A DNA stretch of 64,000 nucleotides from Pseudomonas arcuscaelestis. Its GTDB lineage: Bacteria > Pseudomonadota > Gammaproteobacteria > Pseudomonadales > Pseudomonadaceae. The DNA is taken from assembly GCF_016881005.1 (NCBI RefSeq), contig NZ_JACOPV010000003.1, positions 248,001-312,000 on the forward strand. The letters are read 5' to 3'. This document shows positions 10,001 through 17,935 of the stretch, piece by piece (the first letter of the stretch is position 1; every line of letters starts with the position of its first letter). The notes below the pieces were generated by a model that did not search any database, was not told the DNA's origin, and saw only the letters and a list, made by a program, of their open reading frames with translations. The position numbers and the translations under genes are program-made.

Positions 10001-10224
10001 AGGTTGTCGGCGCCGTTAAGCTCTTCCTCGATCAGGCTGACCACACTTTCGTCGACCGTCTGTGCCGACGCACCCGGATAGACGGCGTAGATCTCGACCT
10101 GCGGCGGCGCCACGTCCGGGTATTGCGCCACGGGCAACTGCGGAAGGGCCAGCGCACCGGCGAGCAGGATGAACAGGGCGACCACCCAGGCGAAAATCGG
10201 GCGGTCAATAAAAAACTGCGGCAT
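7096..10224 (-). CDS. RND multidrug efflux permease (HAE1 family, AcrB/MexB-like)
   Basis: 1042 aa, the expected size of an AcrB-type trimeric proton antiporter of the inner membrane. The N-terminus MPQFFIDRPIFAWV, two large periplasmic loops and twelve membrane helices are recognisable. TM4 has GILVDDAIVVVENVER with the proton-relay pair D406/D407. The sequence differs from MexB in the porter loop (LPTEDQGYTITDIQLPPGAS), so a specific family name is not assigned. It follows the membrane fusion protein gene by 11 bp. No outer-membrane channel gene is adjacent, so it presumably uses an OprM/TolC-type protein encoded elsewhere. Confidence 0.93.
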   Translation of the reverse strand: MPQFFIDRPIFAWVVALFILLAGALALPQLPVAQYPDVAPPQVEIYAVYPGASAQTVDESVVSLIEEELNGADNLLYFSSQSSLGSATITATFEPGTNPDLAQVDVQNRLKVVESRLPRPVTQQGLQVEKVSTGFLLLVTLTAEDGALDEVTLSDFLARNVMNEIRRLKGVGKAQLYGSERAMRIWLDPQKLIGFNLTPDDVNEAIAGQNAQVAPGSIGDLPGTGTQEITANVVIKGQLSTVQEFSDIVLRANPDGSKVTIGDVARVEIGSQEYQYGTRLNGKPTSAFSVQLSPGANAMETATLVSNKLNELSRFLPPGAKFDIPYDTSPFVKVSIQQVITTLLEAMALVFAVMFLFLQNIRYTLIPTLVVPVALMGTFAVMLGLGFSVNVLTLFGMVLAIGILVDDAIVVVENVERIMTEEGLPPRDATKKAMGQISGAIVGITLVLVAVFLPMAFMKGSVGVIYQQFSVSMAVSILFSAFLALSLTPALCATLLKPIAKGEHHEKRGFFGWFNRRFDSLTNGYQRWVIQAIKRSGRYLMVYVVLIAGLVYGFSQLPSSFLPTEDQGYTITDIQLPPGASRARTEQVAAQIEAHNATEPGVGNSTLILGFSFSGNGQNAALAFTTLKDWSERGADDSAQSIADRANAAFSQLKDAIAYSVLPPPIDGLGTSSGFEFRLQDRGGLGHAALMAARDQLLANAEKSPLLINVRESALAESPQVQLEVDRKQANALGVSFADIGNVLNTAVGSNYVNDFPNQGRMQRVVVQAEGDQRAQVEDLLKIHVRNSSGKMVPLSAFVQAKWITGPVQLTRYNGYPAIAVSGEPAPGFSSGQAMEEIQRLVNQLPAGMGLEWTGLSLQERLSGAQAPMLMALSLLVVFLCLAALYESWSIPTSVLLVVPLGVLGAVIAVSLRGMPNDVFFKVGLITLIGLSAKNAILIIEFAKSLVDEGHDLVEATVQAARLRLRPIVMTSLAFILGVVPLAIASGASSASQQAIGTGVIGGMLSATLAVVFVPVFFVVVMRLTGKRRARTSSAQAQVEQH

Positions 10225-10235
10225 GAATCAGGCCC

Positions 10236-11414
10236 TCACTGGCCGTTGGTCTTGGCGATGGAAGGGGCGTCCTTGCCCGCGTTGTCGACCTGTACCTGGT
10301 CGCCCGGATTGACGTGCTGCAAGCCCTCGACCACCACCCGGTCCCCCGGAGCCAGGCCTTGGCTGACGATCCAGCGGTCGTTCTGCACGCTGCTGAGCAC
10401 CACGGGCCGCTCGGTGATACGCTGCTGGGCATCCACCAGCAATACCCGTGGATTGCCCGCGCTGTCACGCAGGATGGCCCGTTGTGGCACGCTGATCCCT
10501 TGCTGCTTGATGGCTTGCTCCAGGCGCACGCGAATGAAGCTGCCGGGCAGCAGGTCGAGGTCCGGATTGGGGAACTCGCTGCGCAGGGTGATCTGCCCGG
10601 TGCTAGGGTCGACGCTGATGTCCGAGAACAGCAGCTTGCCTGGCAGCGGGTAAGGCGTGCCATCGTCCTGAATCAACGTGGCGGTAGCCTGGTCCCGGCC
10701 AACCTGCTGCAACTCGCCGGCACGCAGGGCTCGGCGCAGGGCGTTGAGTTCGCGGGTCGACTGGGTTACATCGGCGTGGATCGGGTCAAGTTGCTGAATG
10801 ATTGCCAGTGGGGTGCTTTCGTTCTGCCCCACCAGTGCGCCTTCAGTCACCAAGGCACGGCCGACTCGACCGGAAATCGGTGCGGTGACGGTCGCGTAGC
10901 CAAGGTTGAGCTTGGCCCGTTCCAGCGCAGCTTTGGCTTCGGCTACGGCGGCGTCGGCCTGCATCATTGCGGCACGAGCGTTGTCGTGATCCTGGCGGCT
11001 GACGGCATTGATGGTGATCAGTTCGCGATAGCGTTGATCCTGCAGGCGGGCCTGATAGCGCGTCGCCTCGGCCTTGGCCAGGCTTGCACGCGCGCTGTCG
11101 AAGTCGGCCTGGAAAGGTGCAGGATCAATTCGGAACAGCACATCGCCCTGTTTGACGTCGCTGCCTTCTCGGTACACACGCTTGAGTACCACGCCCGCAA
11201 CACGTGCGCGAACTTCGGCGACACGGGGGGCAAGGATGCGACCATTGAGTTCGGTGCTGATGGCCAGGGGTTGAACTTTCACCGTTTCGATACTGACGGT
11301 GCTCGGAGGCGCTTTCTGCTCTTCGGGTACACCGTCGCTACAGGCGCCAAGGGACAACATGACGACCAGCAGCGGCAGCAGGGTGCGCAGACGGGCGAAG
11401 CTTGAACTGAACAT
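10236..11414 (-). CDS. RND efflux periplasmic adaptor (membrane fusion lipoprotein)
   Basis: 392 aa MexA/AcrA-type adaptor linking the RND permease to an outer-membrane channel. A lipoprotein signal ends in SLGAC, with C25 as the lipidation site. Next come the lipoyl/barrel-sandwich halves (RARVAGVVLKRVYREGSDV and APISGRVGRALVTEGALVG), separated by an alpha-helical hairpin rich in Ala and Gln. The start at 11414 is preferred over a frame extending to 11525, because it directly precedes the lipoprotein signal and has GGAAGA upstream. It is the first gene of the efflux operon and diverges from the RstA-like regulator gene. Confidence 0.92.
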   Translation of the reverse strand: MFSSSFARLRTLLPLLVVMLSLGACSDGVPEEQKAPPSTVSIETVKVQPLAISTELNGRILAPRVAEVRARVAGVVLKRVYREGSDVKQGDVLFRIDPAPFQADFDSARASLAKAEATRYQARLQDQRYRELITINAVSRQDHDNARAAMMQADAAVAEAKAALERAKLNLGYATVTAPISGRVGRALVTEGALVGQNESTPLAIIQQLDPIHADVTQSTRELNALRRALRAGELQQVGRDQATATLIQDDGTPYPLPGKLLFSDISVDPSTGQITLRSEFPNPDLDLLPGSFIRVRLEQAIKQQGISVPQRAILRDSAGNPRVLLVDAQQRITERPVVLSSVQNDRWIVSQGLAPGDRVVVEGLQHVNPGDQVQVDNAGKDAPSIAKTNGQ

Positions 11415-11488
11415 GCGGATCTTCCATAAATGACCCGGCAATGCTAAGGCAGGAGGCCAACGTCCAACTGTTAAGCTGTGTAGGCCGA

Positions 11489-11505
11489 GTGTGAAAAAGT
11501 GTGAA
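11489..11505. promoter_or_regulatory. direct repeat, candidate OmpR-family operator between efflux operon and regulator
   Basis: GTGTGAA-AAA-GTGTGAA: two identical heptamers spaced one helical turn (10 bp) apart, lying between the divergent efflux and rstAB-like genes. PhoB/OmpR-type regulators bind tandem direct repeats with about this period, so the neighbouring regulator is the obvious candidate. Inference only. Confidence 0.45.
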
Positions 11506-11571
11506 GGGTTGCGCTGGCTGCGCACAAGGTCCTATATCCTTGCCTGACTTTTCCAGCCTGTCAAATTACCC

Positions 11572-12273
11572 ATGCCGAACATCCTCCTGGTCGAAGACGA
11601 CTGCGCCTTGTCTGAACTGATCGCCAGCTACCTGCAGCGCAACGATTTTTGTGTCACGGTAATTGCCCGTGGCGACCACGTGCTGGCGGAGGCTCGACGC
11701 AACAAGCCGGACCTGGTGATTCTCGACCTGATGCTGCCAGGGCTCGATGGGCTTCAGGTGTGCCGCCTGTTGCGGGCAGAGTCGCAATGCTTGCCCATTC
11801 TGATGCTGACCGCTCGCGATGACAGTCATGACCAGGTACTGGGCCTGGAAATGGGCGCTGATGACTATGTCACCAAACCTTGCGAGCCACGGGTGTTGCT
11901 GGCCCGGGTGCGGACCCTACTGCGCCGCAGCAGCGTCAATGAACCCCGTATGGAGACCGATCTGATCGTGGTTGGCGGTCTGCGGATTGACCTGGCCGAG
12001 CGCAATGTATTCTGGCGTGAGCAACTGGTAGAACTGTCCAGTGGCGAGTACAACTTGCTGGTTGTGCTGGCGCGCAATGCCGGCGTGGTACTCAGCCGCG
12101 ACCGCATTCTGCAACAGTTGCGTGGCATCGAGTTCAATGGCACCGATCGCTCCGTGGACGTGGCTATCTCCAAGTTGCGGCGAAAATTCGACGACAGTGC
12201 CGGTGAGGCACGCAAGATCAAGACGGTGTGGGGCAAGGGTTATTTGTTCAGTCGCGTGGAATGGGAGTTCTGA
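11572..12273 (+). CDS. OmpR/PhoB-family response regulator, RstA-like
   Basis: 233 aa DNA-binding regulator. The receiver domain (residues 2-115) has the acidic pair E8-D9/D10, phosphoacceptor D52 in LVILDLMLPGLDG and K in YVTKP. The C-terminal half is a winged helix (LSSGEYNLL, RDRILQQLRG, RSVDVAISKLRRK). LVEDDCALSELIASYLQRNDFCVTV and DLVILDLMLPG resemble RstA of enterics. The kinase gene starts 6 bp downstream. Divergence from the RND operon suggests that the pair controls that pump. Confidence 0.9.
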   Translation: MPNILLVEDDCALSELIASYLQRNDFCVTVIARGDHVLAEARRNKPDLVILDLMLPGLDGLQVCRLLRAESQCLPILMLTARDDSHDQVLGLEMGADDYVTKPCEPRVLLARVRTLLRRSSVNEPRMETDLIVVGGLRIDLAERNVFWREQLVELSSGEYNLLVVLARNAGVVLSRDRILQQLRGIEFNGTDRSVDVAISKLRRKFDDSAGEARKIKTVWGKGYLFSRVEWEF

Positions 12274-12279
12274 CGCCGC

Positions 12280-13578
12280 ATGCTGAAGATTCTGGTTCGT
12301 CTGTACCTGGTGATCATTGTCGCCTACGCCGGGGCGCTGCTGCTGATTCCCGACGCCATCGTCGGTGCCTTTCATGAGCGTTTTATCGCCTACAACCTGG
12401 ATCAGGCCAAGGGTGTGCAAAAGCTCATTGTCGAGCGCTTTCACCAGGTACCGGCCGAGCGCTGGCCGGCCGTGGCGCGGGAACTGGCAGCCGATTTCGA
12501 CCCGTTGCAAATTGAACTGCGGCGTCAGGACCAGATCGGCTTGTCGCCTGCCGACCGCGCGCGCCTGGCGAGCGGTGAAAACGTCGTGCGTCTGGGCGAT
12601 TGGGGCTATTACGATTCGGCGTTGGCGCCCCTTGATGCGACCTGGGCAGTGGAATTGCGCAGCCCGCCAGACCCCATGGACATCAACCTGCTGTCCTGGG
12701 GTGTTACGGTGTTAATCGGTGCGGCCATGCTCGGCTGCTTGCTGCTGTGGGTGTGGCCGCACTGGCGTGATCTGGAGCGCCTCAAAGCAACAGCCCGCAG
12801 CCTGGGGCAGGGGCAGTTGTCGGAGCGTACGCAGATTCCTGCCAGCTCGAACATTGCCGAGCTGGCCCAGGTGTTCGACACCATGGCCCAGGACGTCGAG
12901 CGCCTGCTGACTCAGCAGCGTGAATTGCTCAATGCAGTTTCCCACGAGCTGCGCACGCCGCTGACCCGCCTTGATTTTGGTCTGGTGCTGCTGTTTGACG
13001 AAGTACCACCCAACTGTCGCAAGCGCTTGCTGGAGTTGGTCGGGCATGTGCGCGAGCTGGATGAGCTGGTGCTTGAACTGCTGTCCTACAGTCGTTTGCA
13101 GAATGCTGATCAGGCGCGCGAGCGGGTCGAGGTTTCGTTGCTGGAACTGGTCGACAGCATACTTGGCAGCTTTGCCGAAGAACTCGATGGTCGCGGTATC
13201 GAGTGGCAGGTCCGCGCCGATGACAACTTGCCGCGCTTTATCCTTGATCCGCGCCTGACGGCACGGGCAGTGCAGAATCTGGTGCGCAACGCCATGCGTT
13301 ACTGTGACCGTCAACTGTTGCTACGCTTGAGTCTGGACAGCGAAGGTCACTGCCTGTTGACCGTCGAGGATGACGGCATCGGCATTCCACCCGACCAGCG
13401 CGAGCTGATATTTCAGCCGTTCTACCGACTGGACCGCAGCCGGGATCGCGCTACCGGTGGGTTCGGTCTTGGCCTGGCAATCAGCCGGCGGGCGATCGAG
13501 GGGCAGGGCGGTACCTTGACCGTGGCCCAGTCAGCCTTGGGTGGGGCGCAGTTCCGGATTCGTCTACCGCGAGGTTGA
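12280..13578 (+). CDS. sensor histidine kinase, RstB-like
   Basis: 432 aa inner-membrane kinase. Two membrane segments (about 5-25 and 138-158) enclose a periplasmic domain, followed by HAMP, a HisKA box with H222 in NAVSHELRTPLTRL, the N box LVRNAMRYC and G boxes DDGIGIPP and GGFGLGLAIS. The layout and several phrases (WPHWRDLERLKATA, like the RPHWQDM block of RstB) support an RstB relationship. It is the partner of the preceding regulator. The signal sensed is unknown. Confidence 0.9.
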   Translation: MLKILVRLYLVIIVAYAGALLLIPDAIVGAFHERFIAYNLDQAKGVQKLIVERFHQVPAERWPAVARELAADFDPLQIELRRQDQIGLSPADRARLASGENVVRLGDWGYYDSALAPLDATWAVELRSPPDPMDINLLSWGVTVLIGAAMLGCLLLWVWPHWRDLERLKATARSLGQGQLSERTQIPASSNIAELAQVFDTMAQDVERLLTQQRELLNAVSHELRTPLTRLDFGLVLLFDEVPPNCRKRLLELVGHVRELDELVLELLSYSRLQNADQARERVEVSLLELVDSILGSFAEELDGRGIEWQVRADDNLPRFILDPRLTARAVQNLVRNAMRYCDRQLLLRLSLDSEGHCLLTVEDDGIGIPPDQRELIFQPFYRLDRSRDRATGGFGLGLAISRRAIEGQGGTLTVAQSALGGAQFRIRLPRG

Positions 13579-13622
13579 GTGGTCGTTGTTAGCGCTCAAC
13601 TTAGCGAAGTAGCTTGGCCTGC

Positions 13623-14780
13623 TCAAAAAAGCCGCCCGCCTCCGTTGGCACGTTCCTCGAGCCAGCGGCTCAAACGTTCGGCAATACGCTCACTGGCATG
13701 GCCATCGCCATAGGGGCTGAACGCGCGGTTCATTTTTTTATAGGCGTCAGGGTCGTCGAGCAAAACACTGGTTTCCTTGACGATTCGTTCGGTCTGGGTG
13801 CCGACCAGTTTTACCGTGCCGCCCTCAAGCACCGATGGCCGTTCAGTCACCTTGCGCAACACCAGCAGTGGCTTGCCCAGGGCAGGCGCTTCTTCCTGGA
13901 TGCCGCCGGAGTCGGTAAGAATCAAATAGGCCCGGTCCATCAGCCAGACGAAATGCTGGTAGTCCTGGGGTGCCACCAGCAGGATGTTCGGCTGATGCGA
14001 GAGCAGGGCGTACGCAGCCTTTTGTACCTGTGGGTTCAGGTGTACCGGGTAGACGAATTGCACCTGCGGGTAACGCAGGGCAAGCTCGGCCACGGCCAGG
14101 CAGATACGCTCGAACGCAGGGCCGAAGTTCTCCCGTCGGTGGCCGGTGATCAGCACCATGCGCTGGTCATCGCGCAGTTGTGCCAGGGGTGAGTCGGGAG
14201 AGGGTTTCCAGCGACTCTTGTTCAGGTGTTCGCGCATCCACAGCAAGGCATCGATTACCGTATTGCCGGTCACCTCGATGTTCTCCAGCGGCACGCCTTC
14301 GCGCAGCAGATTGTCGCGGGACTTGGTGGTCGGCGCGAAGTGCAGGTCGGTGATGACGCCGGTCAGGCGGCGGTTGGCTTCTTCTGGCCAGGGCTCCTTG
14401 AGGTTGCCGGTACGCAGGCCGGCCTCGACGTGAGCGATGGGGATCTGTTGGTTGAAGGCGGCGAGGGCCGCGATGAAGCTGGTGGTGGTGCCGCCATGAA
14501 CGAGGACAATGTCCGGCTTGATCTGCGCATAGGTGGCGCTCAGTTGCTCCAAAAGCTCCTGCGACAGGCCGTTGAGGGATTGGTTTTGGGTCATGACGTG
14601 CAGGTCTTCATCGACACTCAAGCCAAAGTCCCTAAGCACTTGTTGGAGCATTTCGCGGTGTTGGCCAGTGGAGCAGATGTTCAGGTCTATATCAGGCCAC
14701 TGGCGAAGCAACTGGGCCAGGGGCGCCATTTTGATAGCTTCAGGGCGTGTGCCAAATACCATCATGACTGTGTACGCCAT
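13623..14780 (-). CDS. wecB: UDP-N-acetylglucosamine 2-epimerase (non-hydrolysing)
   Basis: 385 aa cytoplasmic enzyme interconverting UDP-GlcNAc and UDP-ManNAc, a precursor for surface polysaccharides. VFGTRPEAIKMAPL at the N-terminus, HVEAGLRTG, PWPEEANRRL, GHRRENFG and LTDSGGIQEEAP are the family's substrate-binding and catalytic blocks, all intact. It stands alone on its strand; no wecC or glycosyltransferase gene is adjacent, so its product probably feeds a pathway encoded elsewhere. Confidence 0.95.
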   Translation of the reverse strand: MAYTVMMVFGTRPEAIKMAPLAQLLRQWPDIDLNICSTGQHREMLQQVLRDFGLSVDEDLHVMTQNQSLNGLSQELLEQLSATYAQIKPDIVLVHGGTTTSFIAALAAFNQQIPIAHVEAGLRTGNLKEPWPEEANRRLTGVITDLHFAPTTKSRDNLLREGVPLENIEVTGNTVIDALLWMREHLNKSRWKPSPDSPLAQLRDDQRMVLITGHRRENFGPAFERICLAVAELALRYPQVQFVYPVHLNPQVQKAAYALLSHQPNILLVAPQDYQHFVWLMDRAYLILTDSGGIQEEAPALGKPLLVLRKVTERPSVLEGGTVKLVGTQTERIVKETSVLLDDPDAYKKMNRAFSPYGDGHASERIAERLSRWLEERANGGGRLF

Positions 14781-14933
14781 TGCTCCTTCCTCGTCCCTTG
14801 CCAGGGTTCTGCGCTGCGCGCTTTCGGTACTCTGTAGGCCTTAGATACAAGCAGCAGAAGCAGTGCTTGTCCAATGAGCGAGAGGGATTTGGACGCTTGA
14901 CTTAGCCTGGGTGACTACGCTAGTTTCGCTGGC

Positions 14934-14999
14934 ATGAACACATTCCTGCACTTGCCTCAGCACAGCATTATTACCGCCATTATCGAGTTGGCGGGCTAG
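14934..14999 (+). CDS. isoleucine-rich leader peptide upstream of ilvA
   Basis: A 21-codon open frame too short for usual gene calling: it has four Ile codons (two adjacent pairs, ATT ATT and ATT ATC) and four Leu codons, then TAG. It sits 80 bp before ilvA and just before a strong intrinsic terminator, the layout of amino-acid attenuators. No good Shine-Dalgarno is visible. A TTGACT at 14897 with TAGTTT at 14921 could place the transcript start close to the ATG, so leaderless translation is possible. Confidence 0.65.
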   Translation: MNTFLHLPQHSIITAIIELAG

Positions 15000-15022
15000 C
15001 TGGCACTTGCACAGAACCCGCC
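14990..15022 (+). promoter_or_regulatory. predicted antiterminator of the ilvA attenuator
   Basis: GGCGGG at 14990-14995, inside the last codons of the leader peptide, is complementary to CCCGCC at 15017-15022, the 5' arm of the terminator. The two pairings exclude each other. A ribosome stalled at the first Ile pair would leave GGCGGG free to pair and disrupt the terminator; a ribosome reaching the stop codon would cover it. Confidence 0.55.
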
Positions 15023-15040
15023 CTGGAGGCGGGTTTTTTC
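15015..15040 (+). terminator. intrinsic terminator / attenuator before ilvA
   Basis: AACCCGCC - CTGGA loop - GGCGGGTT followed by a T-rich run. The 8-bp GC-rich stem plus T tract is a canonical intrinsic terminator placed between the Ile-rich leader and ilvA, so it most likely acts as an attenuator. Confidence 0.8.
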
Positions 15041-15079
15041 TCTCTCTCCTGGGCACTTTAAAAAAACCAGGAGTCACTG

Positions 15080-16642
15080 ATGACCAGCCTTGCCGTTAGC
15101 CCTCGCACACCGTCCGCGTCGCTGAATCTGCTGTCAGACTATGTGCGGCGCATTCTTGCTGCCCCGGTGTACGACCTGGCCATCGAGACGCCCTTGCAAC
15201 GCGCGCCTGCCTTGTCCGAGGCCCTGGGCAACCAAGTACTGCTCAAGCGCGAAGACTTGCAGCCGACCTTCTCGTTCAAGATCCGTGGTGCCTACAATCG
15301 CCTAAGCCGACTCAGCGCCGCTCAACGTGCCCGTGGTGTAATCACTGCCTCGGCCGGTAACCATGCCCAAGGAGTAGCCCTGGCCGCCCGTGAGCTGGGC
15401 ATGCGCGCAACCATCGTCATGCCAACCACCACCCCCGAGCTTAAAGTGAACGGCGTACGTTCACGCGGTGGCGAAGTGGTGTTGCATGGCGACAGCTTTC
15501 CTCATGCGCTGGCCCATGCCTTGAAACTGGCCGACAGCGAAGGCGCGACGTTTGTCCCACCGTTTGACGACCCGGATGTGATCGCCGGCCAAGGCACCGT
15601 GGCCATGGAAATCCTGCGCCAGCAACCCGGGGCACTGGATGCAATCTTCGTCCCGGTCGGTGGCGGTGGGTTGATCGCCGGGATTGCCGCCTATGTCAAA
15701 TACCTGCGACCTGAAGTGAAAGTCATCGGTGTCGAGCCCCAGGACTCCAATTGCCTGCAGGCTGCCATGCTGGCTGGCGAGCGGGTGGTGCTGGCGCAGG
15801 TTGGCAGCTTTGCCGAGGGCGTGGCGGTGGCGCAGATCGGTACCCACTGCTTTGAGGTGTGCCGGCATTATGTGGATGAGGTCATCACGGTCAGCAATGA
15901 TGAGCTGTGTGCCGCCATCAAGGATATCTACGACGACACCCGCTCGATCACTGAGCCCTCCGGTGCTTTGGCAGTAGCGGGGATCAAGAAGTACGTCGCG
16001 CGTGAACACATCAGCGGGCAGACGCTGGTGGCCATCGATTCGGGCGCCAATGTCAATTTTGACCGCCTGCGCCATGTTGCCGAGCGTGCCGAGCTGGGCG
16101 AGCAGCGTGAAGCGATTATCGCCGTGACCATCCCCGAGCAGCCCGGGAGTTTCAGGGCTTTCTGCCAGGCGCTGGGCAAGCGTCAGATCACCGAGTTCAA
16201 CTACCGCTATTACCCAGGCAAGGAAGCTCGCTTGTTTGTCGGCGTGCAGACCCACCCCCAGCATGACCCTCGTGATCAACTGTTGGCCAGCCTGCGTGCC
16301 CAGGGCTACAGCGTGCTTGATCTGACCGACAACGAACTTGCCAAGCTGCACGTGCGCCATACGGTAGGCGGGCATGCCGGGCCGGGTGCCGACGAGCGCG
16401 TGTTGCGCTTCGAGTTCCCGGAGCGTCCGGGAGCATTGTTGGGCTTTCTCGAACGTCTGGGCAAGCGCTGGAACATCAGCCTGTTCCATTACCGGAACCA
16501 TGGCGCCGCCGAAGCACGAGTGTGCGCGGCGCTGGAGGTGCCTGAAGAGGAGCAGGCAGACATGCCGGCGACCCTCGATGCCATGGGCTATCGCTATTGG
16601 GATGAAACCGATAACCCGGCCTATCGGTTGTTTCTTGGCTGA
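15080..16642 (+). CDS. ilvA: threonine ammonia-lyase, biosynthetic
   Basis: 520 aa. Converts threonine to 2-oxobutanoate, the first committed step to isoleucine. The PLP lysine is K67 in FSFKIRGAYN; SAGNHAQGVA and GGGGLIAGIAAYVK form the rest of the cofactor site. The long C-terminal region contains two ACT-like regulatory segments (around IPEQPGSFRAFCQALG and FPERPGALLGFLERLG), so this is the Ile-feedback-inhibited biosynthetic form and not the short catabolic one. The ATG follows CCAGGAG. The upstream Ile-rich leader and terminator imply attenuation by isoleucine supply. Confidence 0.95.
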   Translation: MTSLAVSPRTPSASLNLLSDYVRRILAAPVYDLAIETPLQRAPALSEALGNQVLLKREDLQPTFSFKIRGAYNRLSRLSAAQRARGVITASAGNHAQGVALAARELGMRATIVMPTTTPELKVNGVRSRGGEVVLHGDSFPHALAHALKLADSEGATFVPPFDDPDVIAGQGTVAMEILRQQPGALDAIFVPVGGGGLIAGIAAYVKYLRPEVKVIGVEPQDSNCLQAAMLAGERVVLAQVGSFAEGVAVAQIGTHCFEVCRHYVDEVITVSNDELCAAIKDIYDDTRSITEPSGALAVAGIKKYVAREHISGQTLVAIDSGANVNFDRLRHVAERAELGEQREAIIAVTIPEQPGSFRAFCQALGKRQITEFNYRYYPGKEARLFVGVQTHPQHDPRDQLLASLRAQGYSVLDLTDNELAKLHVRHTVGGHAGPGADERVLRFEFPERPGALLGFLERLGKRWNISLFHYRNHGAAEARVCAALEVPEEEQADMPATLDAMGYRYWDETDNPAYRLFLG

Positions 16643-16724
16643 GCTAGGTTTGCCCCAGATCAACACGGCGCACGGAGGAGTGGCGGATCCTTGAGGCAAT
16701 GGAATTTTGCATGAGGATTTCGCC

Positions 16725-17873
16725 ATGAGCAGCACGTTCTTCATCCCCGCCGTCAATATCATGGGCATCGATTGCCTGGACGAAGCGATGTCCGCCATCG
16801 CCGGTTATGGATTGCGCAAGGCCCTGATCGTTACGGATACAGGCTTGGCCAAAGCCGGCGTTGCGGAGCGAATCGCCGAAATGCTGGCAATGCGCGACAT
16901 CGACTCGTCGATTTTCGACGGTGCCAAACCCAACCCCAGTATCGCCAACGTCGAGCAGGGGCTGGCGCAGTTGCAGCGTGAGGGCTGTGATTGCGTGATT
17001 TCCCTGGGTGGCGGCTCACCGCATGACTGCGCCAAGGGCATTGCCCTGTGCGCCACCAACGGTGGGCATATCAGCGACTACGAAGGCGTCGACCGCTCGG
17101 CCAAGCCGCAACTGCCGCTGATTGCGATCAACACCACGGCTGGTACAGCCAGTGAAATGACGCGTTTTTGCATCATCACCGACGAAGCCCGTCACGTAAA
17201 AATGGCCATTGTCGACCGTAACGTCACGCCCTTGCTCTCGGTCAACGACCCGGCGCTGATGGCTGCTATGCCCAAGGGCCTGACTGCCGCGACCGGGATG
17301 GATGCACTGACCCACGCCATCGAGGCTTACGTATCCACTGCCGCTACACCGATTACCGATGCCTGCGCAATCAAGGCCATTGAACTGATCAGTGCCAACC
17401 TGCGTCAGGCGGTAGCCGATGGCAGCGACCTGCAGGCGCGGGAAAACATGGCCTATGCCCAGTTCCTTGCGGGCATGGCGTTCAACAATGCCTCGTTGGG
17501 TTATGTGCATGCGATGGCTCATCAGTTGGGTGGTTTCTACGATCTGCCGCATGGAGTGTGCAACGCTGTTCTGCTACCTCACGTACAACGCTTCAATGCC
17601 AAGGTCAGTGCCGAGCGGTTGCGCGATGTGGGCAAGGCCATGGGTGTGGATGTATCGGGCATGAACGCGCAGCAGGGCGCCGCGGCGGCGATTGCTGCGA
17701 TCGAGCAATTGTCTCGCGAGATTGATATTCCGGCGGGGTTGGCGGTGTTGGGTGCCAAGGAGGCTGATGTTCCGACGTTGGCCATCAACGCATTGAAAGA
17801 CGCCTGCGGCCTGACCAACCCTCGGGTGGCCAGTCAGGAGGAGATTGAGGCGATTTTCAAAGCGGCGTTCTGA
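16725..17873 (+). CDS. iron-containing alcohol dehydrogenase (group III)
   Basis: 382 aa NAD(P)-dependent dehydrogenase. [11 protein letters not shown] is the nucleotide-binding signature; metal ligands are expected in [13 protein letters not shown] and in the [16 protein letters not shown] block. The ATG at 16725 has GAGG upstream and gives the conserved start; a TTG 18 bases upstream only adds residues that are not conserved. Similar proteins in pseudomonads act on short-chain alcohols or butanol-type substrates, but the substrate here is not determinable. It lies downstream of ilvA with an 82-bp gap and no obvious operon partner. Confidence 0.9.
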   Translation: MSSTFFIPAVNIMGIDCLDEAMSAIAGYGLRKALIVTDTGLAKAGVAERIAEMLAMRDIDSSIFDGAKPNPSIANVEQGLAQLQREGCDCVISLGGGSPHDCAKGIALCATNGGHISDYEGVDRSAKPQLPLIAINTTAGTASEMTRFCIITDEARHVKMAIVDRNVTPLLSVNDPALMAAMPKGLTAATGMDALTHAIEAYVSTAATPITDACAIKAIELISANLRQAVADGSDLQARENMAYAQFLAGMAFNNASLGYVHAMAHQLGGFYDLPHGVCNAVLLPHVQRFNAKVSAERLRDVGKAMGVDVSGMNAQQGAAAAIAAIEQLSREIDIPAGLAVLGAKEADVPTLAINALKDACGLTNPRVASQEEIEAIFKAAF

Positions 17874-17885
17874 CCTAGGTGTTGT

Positions 17886-17927
17886 GCAGGTGTAGATGCA
17901 GTCCTCAGCAGACTGCGCTACGCCTGC
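17886..17927. terminator. large imperfect hairpin between convergent genes
   Basis: GCAGG, GTAG and GCAGTC on one side pair with GACTGC, CTAC and CCTGC on the other around a 7-base loop, giving about 15 paired bases. It fills the gap between the convergent dehydrogenase and gluconate permease genes. There is no T tract, so it may be an extragenic palindrome with transcript-end function. Confidence 0.5.
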
Positions 17928-17935
17928 ATCGCGTC

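Noticed and set aside
11415..11525. Longer start for the membrane fusion protein
   Set aside because: The extension precedes a complete lipoprotein signal peptide and covers the promoter region.
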